Assembly: GCA_002432425.1 (NCBI GenBank)
Contig: DJEL01000046.1
Location: 17,946-81,945, forward strand
Direction of reading: 5' to 3'
Source of the DNA: Lachnospiraceae bacterium UBA5899
Lineage (GTDB): Bacteria; Bacillota; Clostridia; Lachnospirales; Lachnospiraceae
DNA length: 64,000 nt
In this document: piece after piece, positions 29,328 through 38,554 of the stretch
Layout: each line of letters starts with the position of its first letter
Position numbering within the stretch: position 1 is the first letter of the stretch
The notes under the pieces: generated by a model
What the model was told of the DNA's origin: nothing
Database searches by the model: none
Seen by the model: only the letters and a program-made list of their open reading frames with translations
Program-made: the position numbers and the translations under genes

Positions 29328-32316
29328 GACGACGTCTGCACAACAGTACTGTCACCACGACAACAGCCGCCGCTGCCGCGGCAATGCCGATGATAAGCAG
29401 CGTGCTGTCTTTACTGTTTTCTCCTATCTTAAATGTTCCTTCCGCATCTGCCGTAAATTCTATATAGCTGCCGATGACGCGGGAGTCCGTTTTTTCAAAG
29501 TTTCCGTTCTTTTCCACTAAAATGTGGCGGTTGTCGCTATCCTCACAGTATACACGTAAGGTAACCTCTCCCTGATACAGGGTGCCCTTCTCGGTATCGT
29601 CCTTCGGATTTTCCACCCGGTAGCGGTACACACCGTCTTCCTGCGTCACACTTAAGGAAGCTCCGGGATAAAATTCTCCGGCAGCCATTAAAACAGCCTT
29701 TCCGCCCTCCACCGTATCTTCGGAAGCAACGGAGGCAATCCATTCCTTGTATTCCGCTTCCAGAGTGATATTACTGCGGATACCTGCCTCGTCAATTTCG
29801 GGCCAGCTTCCGTAATAGCCTTCTTTTTCCGGTACTTCCGGGAGGTCCAAATCGGAAAGCCTGCTGCCATAGGTGCAGTTTATCTTTGCCACCTCTTTGT
29901 CATCCGCCGTAAACGTAACCGTGAAGTAGGTAAAGGCATCCGGCACATTTTCCATATTGCTCAACTCTTCGTAGCTGATGGGCTGGGCGCCGTTTTCATA
30001 GCCGATGCCGTCCACACCGTCCAGGCCGCCTTCCACGTAATAGTTGCCATACATGGTGCCGTCATCCTTCAGGGAGCCGGCAATACCGCCGCCCGCTTCT
30101 CCGCTCATGGAAATGGTGTTGCATGCATAGCTGTAGAAAATATCACAGCCTCTGCCGGTGATACCTCCCACATAGTTTTTACCGGTGATATTACCCATGC
30201 TGTAGCAGCTCCGGATGGCGTAATCCGCAGAACCGGCAATGCCGCCTACGTCGCTGCCGCCGGTGCTTTCAATGTCCGCATAGGACTCACAGGAAATAAT
30301 AGCACCGTAATCCGCTTTTCCCGCAATACCGCCTATGCAGTCCTTTTTACCGGTCACCTTACCGATGTTGCGGCTGTCGCGCACCACCGCCTTCACCGTC
30401 TGCTCCACATCAAAGCTTTCCGCGCCGGTAAGCGTGATGTCCTCTTCCGGGTCAAAATCATATTCCGTGGCAATCTGTCCCACGATACCGCCCACGTTGG
30501 TGTCGGCTTCCACAGTTCCCCGATTGATGCAGAGGGTGATTTTACCCTTCTGGAAGCTGGATGTATCGTAAAGGGCTTCGTCCTCCACTTCAAATTCCGT
30601 GTCCGGGTCGCCCGGTGTCACGTCCTCGTCCGTTGCCGGTTCATCGGAGGTATCTTCTATGGAAATGCCTTCATAGCGGAACAAATCGTCCCGGATTTCG
30701 CTGGTAAGATTCCGCAAAACCCTTGCCTGTTCTGTCAGGGCATCCATGTTGTCGCCGGTCGTATCGGAGGATTTTTCCAGTAAATCCGCCAAAGCCTCCA
30801 GACTATTTGCAGCAGCATCCAGATTTTTATTGAGTAACTCCAGATTGTTTCTTATGGTGCCTTCCCGGCTCTCTGTGGCATCCGTCATGGTGTCTATATG
30901 ACCGGAAGCGCTTTCTCCGAATTTCTTTAAGGCTGCTTTGTAGCTTTCCCAGTCATCATTGCCGGAAATATCCGGCCAGGAATCGTTGCCCGAAATGTCG
31001 TTCCAGGGATTGTTGCCCGAAATATCATCCCAGGGGTTGTTGCCGGAAATATCGTCCCACGCGTTGTTGCCGGACACGTCGGCAAGGTCATCGTTCAGTT
31101 TCCGTATATCGTCGCTGATGCCGCCAAGCTCCTGATTGTAAATATACCAGATGTCCGCCGCTGCCGTGGAAAGCTCTTTTCCGGCGGCATTTGCTCCCTT
31201 TAAGCTGTTTGATATCTGCCTGGCAATCCGGGTGGCATCCCTGCTTGTCTTACTGATTTCATCGTAAGTGGTATCCAACAGGTCAATGAATTTATCCGTT
31301 TCCCGGTCCAGTTCCTGTAACTTGTCGCTTAAATACTGGATTTCCAGAAAAGGCTCCATCTGGCCGACCATGCCGCCCACGTCCTTACGCCCCAGGACAT
31401 GTCCGTTATTGGTGCAGCTCTGTATGTAACCCTGATGCAGTCTGCCCACGATGCCGCCGATGTTGTAGCCCACATGCTCATAACCGATGTCGCCGGTATT
31501 CACGCAGAAATAAATCTTGCCGCCGGAAATACCCGCAATACCGCCGGTGTCCGTATGGGCTGCCACATTGGAAGTGCTGTTGAGCTTCTCTAAATTGTCC
31601 ACGGAAAAATCGTCCAGATCATAGGTTACTTCCGTGCTGTAGGTATTGATTTTACCGCTGTTGCCGCAGTTGTTCAGGGTACCGTCGTTGCTGCCGGCAA
31701 TACCGCCCGCGGAATGGTCTCCCAAAATCACGCCGGCATTCTTGCAACGGCGGATTTCTCCGGTTTCCGCATTGCTTCCGGCAATGCCGCCCACGTTGGT
31801 ATCGCCGATGACCGTACCGGTAAAGCTGCAGTTCTCCACAAGTCCGTAGTTCACACCCACGATACCGCCTACCTGCTTTGCCGTTCCTCCCGGGGCTACC
31901 CGTCCTTCCACGGTCAGTCCTTTCACGATACCGCCGTCCTGCACATAACGGAACAAGCCCTTATCGGAACCTGCGGAGGTAATTTCCAAATTGCTGATAT
32001 GGTGTCCCGCACCGTCAAAATAACCGCCGAAGACCGGAATGCAGAGCTCCTCCGCACCGGTCAGGCTGATGTTGTCCGTAAGGATAACCAGCTTGTCCCT
32101 GGACCATTCGTCCACGCTGCAGTTTGCCGCAAATTCCCGCAGTTCCTCTTCCGTGCCGATTTCTATCTTGGTATATACTTTATCCACCTGCTGTGTGCGG
32201 TAGCTGCCGCCCCTGTACTGCTCGTAAGTGGGAACCTCTGCCGCCAGTGACGGAAGCGTGGTCTGTAAAAGAATGAGTGCCGCGCAGACACCTGCCAAAA
32301 CCTTCTTACTCTTCAT
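29287..32316 (-). CDS. Giant GLUG-repeat membrane-anchored surface protein
   Basis: A 1009-residue exported protein with a signal peptide (about 1-25) and a single C-terminal membrane helix before a basic tail. Two blocks of GLUG repeats (roughly 90-330 and 600-800) follow the VGGIAGxNxGxI pattern and should form beta-helical strands. Between them lies a helical, coiled-coil-like region (about 340-550) holding five tandem nine-residue repeats. A later InlB-like beta segment ends in KEGYYGSWPE. The start ATG has GGGGAGG nine bases upstream and overlaps the MMPL stop by 11 bases. The protein probably sits outside the membrane as a partner or scaffold of the MMPL exporter; its function is unknown. 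Confidence 0.82.
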   Translation of the reverse strand: MKSKKVLAGVCAALILLQTTLPSLAAEVPTYEQYRGGSYRTQQVDKVYTKIEIGTEEELREFAANCSVDEWSRDKLVILTDNISLTGAEELCIPVFGGYFDGAGHHISNLEITSAGSDKGLFRYVQDGGIVKGLTVEGRVAPGGTAKQVGGIVGVNYGLVENCSFTGTVIGDTNVGGIAGSNAETGEIRRCKNAGVILGDHSAGGIAGSNDGTLNNCGNSGKINTYSTEVTYDLDDFSVDNLEKLNSTSNVAAHTDTGGIAGISGGKIYFCVNTGDIGYEHVGYNIGGIVGRLHQGYIQSCTNNGHVLGRKDVGGMVGQMEPFLEIQYLSDKLQELDRETDKFIDLLDTTYDEISKTSRDATRIARQISNSLKGANAAGKELSTAAADIWYIYNQELGGISDDIRKLNDDLADVSGNNAWDDISGNNPWDDISGNNPWNDISGNDSWPDISGNDDWESYKAALKKFGESASGHIDTMTDATESREGTIRNNLELLNKNLDAAANSLEALADLLEKSSDTTGDNMDALTEQARVLRNLTSEIRDDLFRYEGISIEDTSDEPATDEDVTPGDPDTEFEVEDEALYDTSSFQKGKITLCINRGTVEADTNVGGIVGQIATEYDFDPEEDITLTGAESFDVEQTVKAVVRDSRNIGKVTGKKDCIGGIAGKADYGAIISCESYADIESTGGSDVGGIAGSADYAIRSCYSMGNITGKNYVGGITGRGCDIFYSYACNTISMSGEAGGGIAGSLKDDGTMYGNYYVEGGLDGVDGIGYENGAQPISYEELSNMENVPDAFTYFTVTFTADDKEVAKINCTYGSRLSDLDLPEVPEKEGYYGSWPEIDEAGIRSNITLEAEYKEWIASVASEDTVEGGKAVLMAAGEFYPGASLSVTQEDGVYRYRVENPKDDTEKGTLYQGEVTLRVYCEDSDNRHILVEKNGNFEKTDSRVIGSYIEFTADAEGTFKIGENSKDSTLLIIGIAAAAAAVVVVTVLLCRRRHVRRNKKKKENND
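30946..31080 (-). repeat. Five tandem 27-bp units coding DISGNNPWD repeats
   Basis: Five consecutive nine-residue units follow the consensus D-I-S-G-N-N-P-W-D. The first reads DVSGNNAWD and the last DISGNDDWE. They are in frame within the helical region of the GLUG protein, so copy-number change would not break the gene. Single-base differences between units show the array is not brand new. Confidence 0.9.
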
Positions 32317-34762
32317 GGTCTGTTGCCTCCCCTTCAATCCGTACTAAGTCCCTGGGACGCACCACCGCACCCATTTCACCGTCAATGATACCCTGGAAAT
32401 CTCCGTCCAGCACACCGTTTACATAGCCTCTGATGTGACCGTTCATGAAGACACGGCCCTTGGCGGGCAGCGCTCTTGTCACATCCCGTTTTAAGGTAAA
32501 TGCCGTCTTCTGGATGATAATATCACCCACAAGCAGGGTCTGGGGCAGTGCCAGAAGCACCAGTAAAATAGAAGTCAGAGTACCGCGTCCCAGTGCCAGA
32601 CCGATTGCCGCTACTGCTGCATTGGAGGAAACCCCGCTGATGATAAATCCCGCCGCTACCAGCATGGAACCGCTGGTTACGATGGTGGGGAATGCCTGGT
32701 TTAAGGCCTCAATGGCTGCTTCCTTAATATCCATGTAATTCTTCAAATCCATGTACCGGCTGGTAATGACAATCGCATAGTCGATGGTCGCACCCATCTG
32801 GATAGCCGATACGACCAGATAACCTAAGAAGTAAACCGGCTCGTTTAAGAGATACGGCAGGGAGAAGTTCATCCAGATACTTCCCTGAATGGTCACAACA
32901 AGCAGTACGGGAAGACCTGCCGACTGGAAGGTAAACAGCAGAATAATCATAACGAATACCGCCGTCAGCACGGTAATAATGGCATTGTCCGTTGCAAAAG
33001 AGTCGCCCAGATCCTTATCACTGGTGGAATTGCCGACCAGCAGAATGGAGTCTATGTCGTAGTACTGCGCCACGGTATTGCGGATTTCATCCAGCGCCGC
33101 TTCCGTTTCGTCGCCTTCCACTGGTACGGAAAGCTCCAGTACAAAACGGGTGTCGTCTTCGCCAAGGAGCTGGTCCTTACCGATTTTTATCTGGGAGTAC
33201 GCATCCGTCAGCGTTTCCTCCAAGTCATCCGAAAGGGTGATATTTCCCTTTTCCTTCTGGTCATAAATAAACAGGAACATATCAATAAACGGTACCTTGT
33301 AGTTGCTTACGCCGTCAATCAGAGCACCGTAATTATCATCGTTCAAAGCGTATGCGGAGTACAGGGTATTGGCAATTTCCACATCCATATCCAGCATTTC
33401 CGCAAACTGTCTTGGGGAAAGCTGCTCCGTCAGGGTATAACCGTCCATGGCTTCAATATTGGCAAGTCCCTGACAGGATTTGACATACGGAAGCCTCGAC
33501 AGGGCATTTAAGGCTCTTGCCTCTTTTTCGTAGTCGCCGTTCGGCACCAGAACCGCAAGCTGGTTGACTTCACCGAATTCCTTGTTTACCATGCTCACCG
33601 AGAATTTATTGTCACTCATACGGCTGGCGCTTAAGGAGTTTACGTCAAACGCATACTGCGCTTTGTTGGAAAGGAAAAATGCCACAATAACCGCTGCGAT
33701 AAGCAGGGGCGGTACAATGTATCGGGTTGCCACACAGAACTTGCCGACTGCCGTAATCTTCGGTACGAAGCTTTTGTGGTGGGTATTGTCGATAGCCTTG
33801 GAAAACGTAAGCAGAAGTCCGGGCATCAGGAAGAATACCGCCACCATACTGAAGATAATGGATTTGGCAAGAATAATACCCATATCGTAGCCAATTCTGA
33901 ATTGCATGAACATCATGGCTACCATACCGGAAACCGTGGTTAGGGAACTGGAGGAAATCTCCGGGATTGCCTTACTTAATGCCACGATAACCGCTTCCCT
34001 CGCATCCTTGCTTTCATGCTCTTCCATGAAACGGTGGGCTAAAATAATGGCATAGTCCACCGCCAGACCAAGCTGCAGCACCACAGCAATGGAGTTTGTA
34101 ACAAAGCTGATGGTGCCGAACCAGAAGTTGGTTCCCTTGTTTAAAATTGCCGCCACAATAAAGGTCGTCAGGTAAACCGGAATTTCCGCATAGGTGGTGG
34201 ATGTAAACAGAAGCACCGCCACGATAACCACTGCCGCCAGGCACAGAATTAAAATCATATCGTTGTTCAGGTCGGAGGCATCCCTTTCCTCCTGTCCGAT
34301 ATCGGAAGAATAATACACATCGTATTCGGAAAGTTCGGAAAGCAGGTTTTCCAGATTTTCCTTGGTGTTTTCCGAATCCGCATCCTCATCAAACGTCACG
34401 GAGTAAAGCGCCTCCATGTCGTGATAGTGGTCCTTCGTATCGTCAAAGTTTAACATGCTGACGCCGGGCAGCTCCTCGATTTTCTCCGAAAGCTTTTCTG
34501 CCTCGTCGTAGGTAATGTTGCAGACTAAGATCCGGGCGCTGCCGTAGGTAATAAACTGCTCATCCATCCGGGTAAGACCGCGCCTTGTCTCGGTGGTATC
34601 CGGCAGATAGGTCGTCAGGTCGTTGTTTACCTTTACCTTATTCATACACAGCACACTGAATACACACAGTACGATAAATACGAGATAAAATCCCTTCCTT
34701 TTATCCACAATCAATGTGGCAATCTTAATCATAAAGGATTCGTCTTTTTTCTCTTTCGCCAT
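32306..34762 (-). CDS. MMPL/RND-superfamily exporter
   Basis: An 818-residue membrane protein with twelve helices: one, a large extracytoplasmic loop, five more, then the same again. Signature motifs AVDYAIIL (near 230) and ATIDYAIVI (near 655) hold the conserved Asp-Tyr pairs of proton relay helices 4 and 10. MMPL proteins export lipids, peptidolipids or surface precursors. GGAGG precedes the ATG. It lies between the InlB-repeat protein and the GLUG protein, whose start overlaps its end, so these form one transcription unit. The substrate is unknown; lipid or surface-polymer export is inference. Confidence 0.9.
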   Translation of the reverse strand: MAKEKKDESFMIKIATLIVDKRKGFYLVFIVLCVFSVLCMNKVKVNNDLTTYLPDTTETRRGLTRMDEQFITYGSARILVCNITYDEAEKLSEKIEELPGVSMLNFDDTKDHYHDMEALYSVTFDEDADSENTKENLENLLSELSEYDVYYSSDIGQEERDASDLNNDMILILCLAAVVIVAVLLFTSTTYAEIPVYLTTFIVAAILNKGTNFWFGTISFVTNSIAVVLQLGLAVDYAIILAHRFMEEHESKDAREAVIVALSKAIPEISSSSLTTVSGMVAMMFMQFRIGYDMGIILAKSIIFSMVAVFFLMPGLLLTFSKAIDNTHHKSFVPKITAVGKFCVATRYIVPPLLIAAVIVAFFLSNKAQYAFDVNSLSASRMSDNKFSVSMVNKEFGEVNQLAVLVPNGDYEKEARALNALSRLPYVKSCQGLANIEAMDGYTLTEQLSPRQFAEMLDMDVEIANTLYSAYALNDDNYGALIDGVSNYKVPFIDMFLFIYDQKEKGNITLSDDLEETLTDAYSQIKIGKDQLLGEDDTRFVLELSVPVEGDETEAALDEIRNTVAQYYDIDSILLVGNSTSDKDLGDSFATDNAIITVLTAVFVMIILLFTFQSAGLPVLLVVTIQGSIWMNFSLPYLLNEPVYFLGYLVVSAIQMGATIDYAIVITSRYMDLKNYMDIKEAAIEALNQAFPTIVTSGSMLVAAGFIISGVSSNAAVAAIGLALGRGTLTSILLVLLALPQTLLVGDIIIQKTAFTLKRDVTRALPAKGRVFMNGHIRGYVNGVLDGDFQGIIDGEMGAVVRPRDLVRIEGEATDHEE

Positions 34763-34783
34763 ATTATAGTTTCCTCCGATGTA

Positions 34784-35857
34784 TTACTTCTTTTTCCACC
34801 CCGCATAAAGGACTATGGATTTCGGAGCGCTCCAGTCGGGCTCCGCCGCCCCTTCATCCTTTTCGTAAAATGCCGTTGCATACAGCCGCTCCACACTTTG
34901 GAAAGTCTCTGCACCGATGCCGTTTTCCTCTCCTGCTTCCGGTGTTTCAAACCAGCCGGTGAAGGTGTAACCCTCCCGCACGGGAACTGGGTAAGCGCAA
35001 AGATAAACCGCTCCGGCGGAGGCAAGCGGCGTTGCCGCATTATAGGTTATGCTTTCCTCTCCTTCGATAAGACCGCCCTGTGCCTGTAAAATCAGGGTAT
35101 TGGTCATGCTGCTTCCCGTCTGCGTGCCGTCCCCGCTCTCTGCGGTTCTCCACGCCGCATGGATTTCCACTTCCCGGACACCGTCCGCGGGTGCAAAGCA
35201 TAACAAATCTTCCTCTGTCAGCGTATCCGGCAGAAGCACAAGCTTCGGACCGCCGTCCGCCTTTTTCTTTTTATAATAAGCTGCCCAGCCTAAAAATTCA
35301 TAGCCGTTCTCTTCCTGTTCCTTGTCATAGGAAGGAAGCGTGTAACTGCCGCCCTCTGTAAAATAACTTTCCGCAAACGTTTCCTCTGCCAGAAGCAGAT
35401 TGTATTCGCCCAATCCGCTCTGCTGAAAATACTCCTCATCAAAAGAATCGTTGTAAATTAGAATATGTACGGTGCCGTCCGCAAGCGGATACTCCGTCAT
35501 GCTGTCTACGGCTCCGGTATTACCTGATGCATCGGTGTTGTCCGCCGTGCCGGTGTTATCTGATGCGCCGGTGCCTTCATTCGTTTTTTGTCCCGCCGTG
35601 TTTTCCGTAATCTCCGTGCCGTCCGCCGGTATGTCCTTTCCGGGTTCCGTCACCCCAAACAGGACACAGCCCGCCAGCACGAAAGCAGCTGTCATTCCGT
35701 ACATCCGGCACATGCGCCTGTTCCGCTTTTTCTCCGGTTCGTTTGTCTTTTCCCCGCCGCCCTGCATAAATTCATCGGGAAGGGGCGTGTACTCCGCTCC
35801 CGGACTGTTCAGTTCCTCCGGCATGGGATATTCCCATTCTGTTTTTCCCCGTTTCAT
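34784..35857 (-). CDS. InlB/List-Bact repeat membrane protein
   Basis: A 357-residue type II-oriented membrane protein. About 48 cytoplasmic residues precede one membrane helix (about 53-70). A low-complexity Thr/Asn/Gly/Asp linker follows (about 85-120). The extracellular part carries List-Bact/InlB-type beta repeats with GYEFLGWAAYY and GYTFTGWFETPE motifs. Such repeats mediate surface interactions. It is the first gene of the unit with the MMPL and GLUG genes, starting 54 bases after the MscS stop. The cytoplasmic N-terminus is unusual for these repeat proteins, which normally have cleaved signal peptides. Confidence 0.75.
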   Translation of the reverse strand: MKRGKTEWEYPMPEELNSPGAEYTPLPDEFMQGGGEKTNEPEKKRNRRMCRMYGMTAAFVLAGCVLFGVTEPGKDIPADGTEITENTAGQKTNEGTGASDNTGTADNTDASGNTGAVDSMTEYPLADGTVHILIYNDSFDEEYFQQSGLGEYNLLLAEETFAESYFTEGGSYTLPSYDKEQEENGYEFLGWAAYYKKKKADGGPKLVLLPDTLTEEDLLCFAPADGVREVEIHAAWRTAESGDGTQTGSSMTNTLILQAQGGLIEGEESITYNAATPLASAGAVYLCAYPVPVREGYTFTGWFETPEAGEENGIGAETFQSVERLYATAFYEKDEGAAEPDWSAPKSIVLYAGWKKK

Positions 35858-35911
35858 AGGCCGTCCCCCTGCTTACTCTGTCAATTTTTCCGATGTTCAT
35901 GGTTTCTCTCA

Positions 35912-36793
35912 TCACCTGTTATGGACATCCACCTGTGGATACGGGCATTCCACGCCCAGTTTGCGGAAGCCGAGCAGCAAATCATGGTTTAAGATACGGT
36001 TTGCGGCAAATACGTTTTTCTCGGTAACCGGCGCCACAAAGCGCAGCAGCACATCGGACTCCTCCAGTGCCTGCACGCCCTGATAAACCGGCATGTCCTT
36101 AAATACATCCGCATGTTTTTCGTAAATTTCCTTTAAGAGTCCCGGCAGCTTTTCCTCAAATTTCTCCAAATCCGTTTCATACGGAACGGCAATGTCACAC
36201 ACAGACTTGGAAAAGTTGTCCGAACGGTTCAGGATGTTTTTCATCTCGGAATTGTTGATGATTTTCACATTGTCGCCGTTGTCCGTAATGCAGGTGGTGC
36301 GGATGCCGATGCTGGTTACCACGCCGCGGAAGCCGTTGATTTCCACAATGTCACCCACGTTGTACTGGTTTTCCAAAAGCATAAAGGTACCGGTCACAAT
36401 ATCCGCAATAAGGCTTTCGGCGCTGAAGCCCACAATCAGGGCCAGAATACCGATGCTGGCAATAATGGTGGTAATGTTGACGCCGAGAATGGTAAGCCCG
36501 AAACAGATTACCGCAATAAATGCCGCATACTTAATCAGGCTGCAGATTAAAGAAAGAACAGAGCCTGTTCTGTGTTTTTTCGGTTTGACAAGCTGCAGCA
36601 CAAACAGCAGCAGATTTTCTAAAAGTAAAATGCTTACTGCCATGATAAGCAGCTTCACAAAGGTGGTGCCAAAGGTAAATACCTTTTTTAACTCCTGCGC
36701 ATCAATCAGCTTTACCCCGAAGCCGATGCCGAGCATCGCTAAAAGCAGCACTGCATACACAATTACTTTTACCAGGTTCTTTTTCTCTTTCAT
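35912..36793 (-). CDS. MscS-family mechanosensitive channel
   Basis: A 293-residue protein with three membrane helices followed by the MscS beta domain. The pore helix reads GILALIVGFSAESLIADIVTG (near 112), with the small-residue pattern of TM3, and NVGDIVEINGFRGVV marks the beta domain. It opens under membrane tension and releases solutes during hypo-osmotic shock. Its length equals that of the small MscS/YkuT group. It may share a transcript with the InlB-MMPL-GLUG genes, which follow without a terminator. Confidence 0.9.
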   Translation of the reverse strand: MKEKKNLVKVIVYAVLLLAMLGIGFGVKLIDAQELKKVFTFGTTFVKLLIMAVSILLLENLLLFVLQLVKPKKHRTGSVLSLICSLIKYAAFIAVICFGLTILGVNITTIIASIGILALIVGFSAESLIADIVTGTFMLLENQYNVGDIVEINGFRGVVTSIGIRTTCITDNGDNVKIINNSEMKNILNRSDNFSKSVCDIAVPYETDLEKFEEKLPGLLKEIYEKHADVFKDMPVYQGVQALEESDVLLRFVAPVTEKNVFAANRILNHDLLLGFRKLGVECPYPQVDVHNR

Positions 36794-36858
36794 ACATTTT
36801 CCCCTTTCCTGTTTCTGCCAACATTTTATCTTAGATTTTTTTGTTTGTCCATATAAGA

Positions 36859-36900
36859 AATGCCAAAAAGCGGCCCTCGCAAAAGGAGCTTTTTGGCATT
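36859..36900 (-). terminator. Terminator after the GH26 gene
   Basis: AATGCCAAAAAG and CTTTTTGGCATT pair perfectly over 12 bases. The hairpin follows the mannanase stop codon by 10 bases on the minus strand and separates it from the MscS gene. T-rich sequence follows on that strand only loosely. Confidence 0.65.
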
Positions 36901-36910
36901 TTGCATTGTT

Positions 36911-37963
36911 TTATTTTTCCGCTGCCGGGCTCTCTTTCGTCTTGTATAAATCAGGAAGTTCGTCCAGGGTAATCACGTAATCGTCGTTGTAAATTTCGTT
37001 CAAGGTATCGGTGTCATTGTGGTCGGTAATGTACTCCGTGTGCCAGGTCATGAACCACACCCATTTCGCATTTGCCGCAGTAAGCTGTTCCACGGTGGGA
37101 ATGCGTCCGCATTCGTGGAAACAGATGGGTCTTTCTTCTCCCACCACCGCCTTTACGTTATCATACAGATTGGCATTGGCACCGTCATTGTAGGAGTCCG
37201 CACCGGCAATGTCCACATAGGCATCTCCGGGATACCAGTCGGCGTAGCCCTTGCCGTTGCCGGAATAGCCCAGTACCCAGATTAAATTGTCCAGTCCCCA
37301 GTAATTGGTGTAGCGGTCGTACATCATGACCCAGAGCTTCTTGAAGTTTTCCGAGCCGCCCTTGCCCCACCAGAACCAGGCGCCGTCAAACTCGTGGAAC
37401 GGACGCCAGAGCACGGGAATATTTTCTTCCTTAAGCTCCTGCAGGGCTTCGGCTGCCTTGTCCATTCCTTTGATAAGGGTTTCGTATTCCGGAGTGCCTT
37501 CGGTAAGTGCTTTGTCCCAGTCGGTAATCGTGGTGTTCATGCACTCGCTCCAGCTTCCCGAGAAATCGGAACCGCAATGCCAGCAGATGGTCACGATACC
37601 GCCTCTGTCATACCATTCCTTTGCCCTTCTGTTCACGCCGTCGAAGTCATCGTTCATGTAGTCCAGACCGCGGATGGCGGGATATTTTCCGGTATTGTCG
37701 TAAATGTAGTCGAATTCGTACTGTTCGCTGCCCATCCAGGTTGACTCCTGCTGCCCGGATAAAATGGCGTTTCCGTAAGTGTCGCAGATGTAGGTAAACA
37801 AAGTCTGCGCCGCCTCGCTGGCATTCGGGTTTGACAAAATAAGTTCCGTCGCCGCACCGCTCTCTGCGGCATTGGTTCCGTTTTCGCCGCCCGGTGCCGC
37901 GCAGGCTGCCGTGCCCACGGCAAGAGTCAGGGCGCATAATAAAGCAAGTAATCTTTTTTTCAT
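36911..37963 (-). CDS. GH26 beta-mannanase lipoprotein
   Basis: A 350-residue exported glycoside hydrolase. The signal peptide ends in a lipobox with Cys21, so it is anchored on the outer face of the membrane. The TIM barrel carries the two GH26 glutamates: Glu191 in WRPFHEFDG (acid/base) and Glu284 in CFHECGRIP (nucleophile). The WFWWG aromatic cleft is typical of mannan endo-1,4-beta-mannosidases. The ATG is preceded by AAAGGAA. It is a single-gene unit ending in a hairpin terminator, with no mannan transport or beta-mannosidase genes beside it. Lichenase-type GH26 activity is a less likely alternative. Confidence 0.92.
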   Translation of the reverse strand: MKKRLLALLCALTLAVGTAACAAPGGENGTNAAESGAATELILSNPNASEAAQTLFTYICDTYGNAILSGQQESTWMGSEQYEFDYIYDNTGKYPAIRGLDYMNDDFDGVNRRAKEWYDRGGIVTICWHCGSDFSGSWSECMNTTITDWDKALTEGTPEYETLIKGMDKAAEALQELKEENIPVLWRPFHEFDGAWFWWGKGGSENFKKLWVMMYDRYTNYWGLDNLIWVLGYSGNGKGYADWYPGDAYVDIAGADSYNDGANANLYDNVKAVVGEERPICFHECGRIPTVEQLTAANAKWVWFMTWHTEYITDHNDTDTLNEIYNDDYVITLDELPDLYKTKESPAAEK

Positions 37964-38051
37964 AATCCGTATTCCTTTCCGGTGTCTTTCATTTGAAGTC
38001 ACAGATTACTTACAGTATATACCGGACAGGCATCAAAAAGCAAAACTCTTT

Positions 38052-38536
38052 TTATTCCCGCACATATTTTTCTATGGCGTCCGCTCCTGCAATTCCGCCA
38101 GTTCTTCCGACTCCGCTTTTCCGAAGGCAATAAAGACGGGCTTTTCACCTTTTGCCAGAAATTCCCGCAGGGAGTCCGACATCTCGTACTGTGCCGCATG
38201 GCGGGCAAATGCCCCGCAGGTGCCGTACATGATTAAATCGGAATCTTTGACCGCTTCCATGGTCTGCTCCATGAAGGCAGGACTTTCTTTTTTCAGCTTC
38301 ATAAGCCCCTTCATAAAATCCGCCGAGGTCTTGTAATCCGTCACCATGTACTGCATCACATGGTCGGCATCGCCGTCCAGATGCAGATAGGTCACACCCT
38401 TTCCTTCTATCAGGGGGCGGAACTTTTCATGAGTTAAAATCCGGAATTCATGCCCTCTCTTTTTCATTTCCATTCCCAGTTCCACCAGAGGGTTTACATC
38501 CCCTCTGGTGCCGACTGCTACTGCCGTAACACGCAT
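38052..38536 (-). pseudogene. Decayed GT1-type glycosyltransferase
   Basis: The N-terminal domain of a GT1/UDP-glucosyltransferase-like protein is intact to about residue 115 (opening VTAVAVGTRGDVNP, then YGTCGAFARHAA). It then jumps to a segment of the second domain (SLREFLAKGEKPVFIAFG). The frame stops at 38072, and the family's C-terminal end (GADAIEKYVRE) continues in another frame to a stop at 38052. A complete protein would be near 400 residues, so at least two deletions or frame changes have occurred. The ribosome site AGGAGA survives. It is the last gene after the ABC pair (18-base gap), so it was probably once part of that operon. Confidence 0.8.
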
Positions 38537-38554
38537 ACTGCTGTCTCCTTTCTC

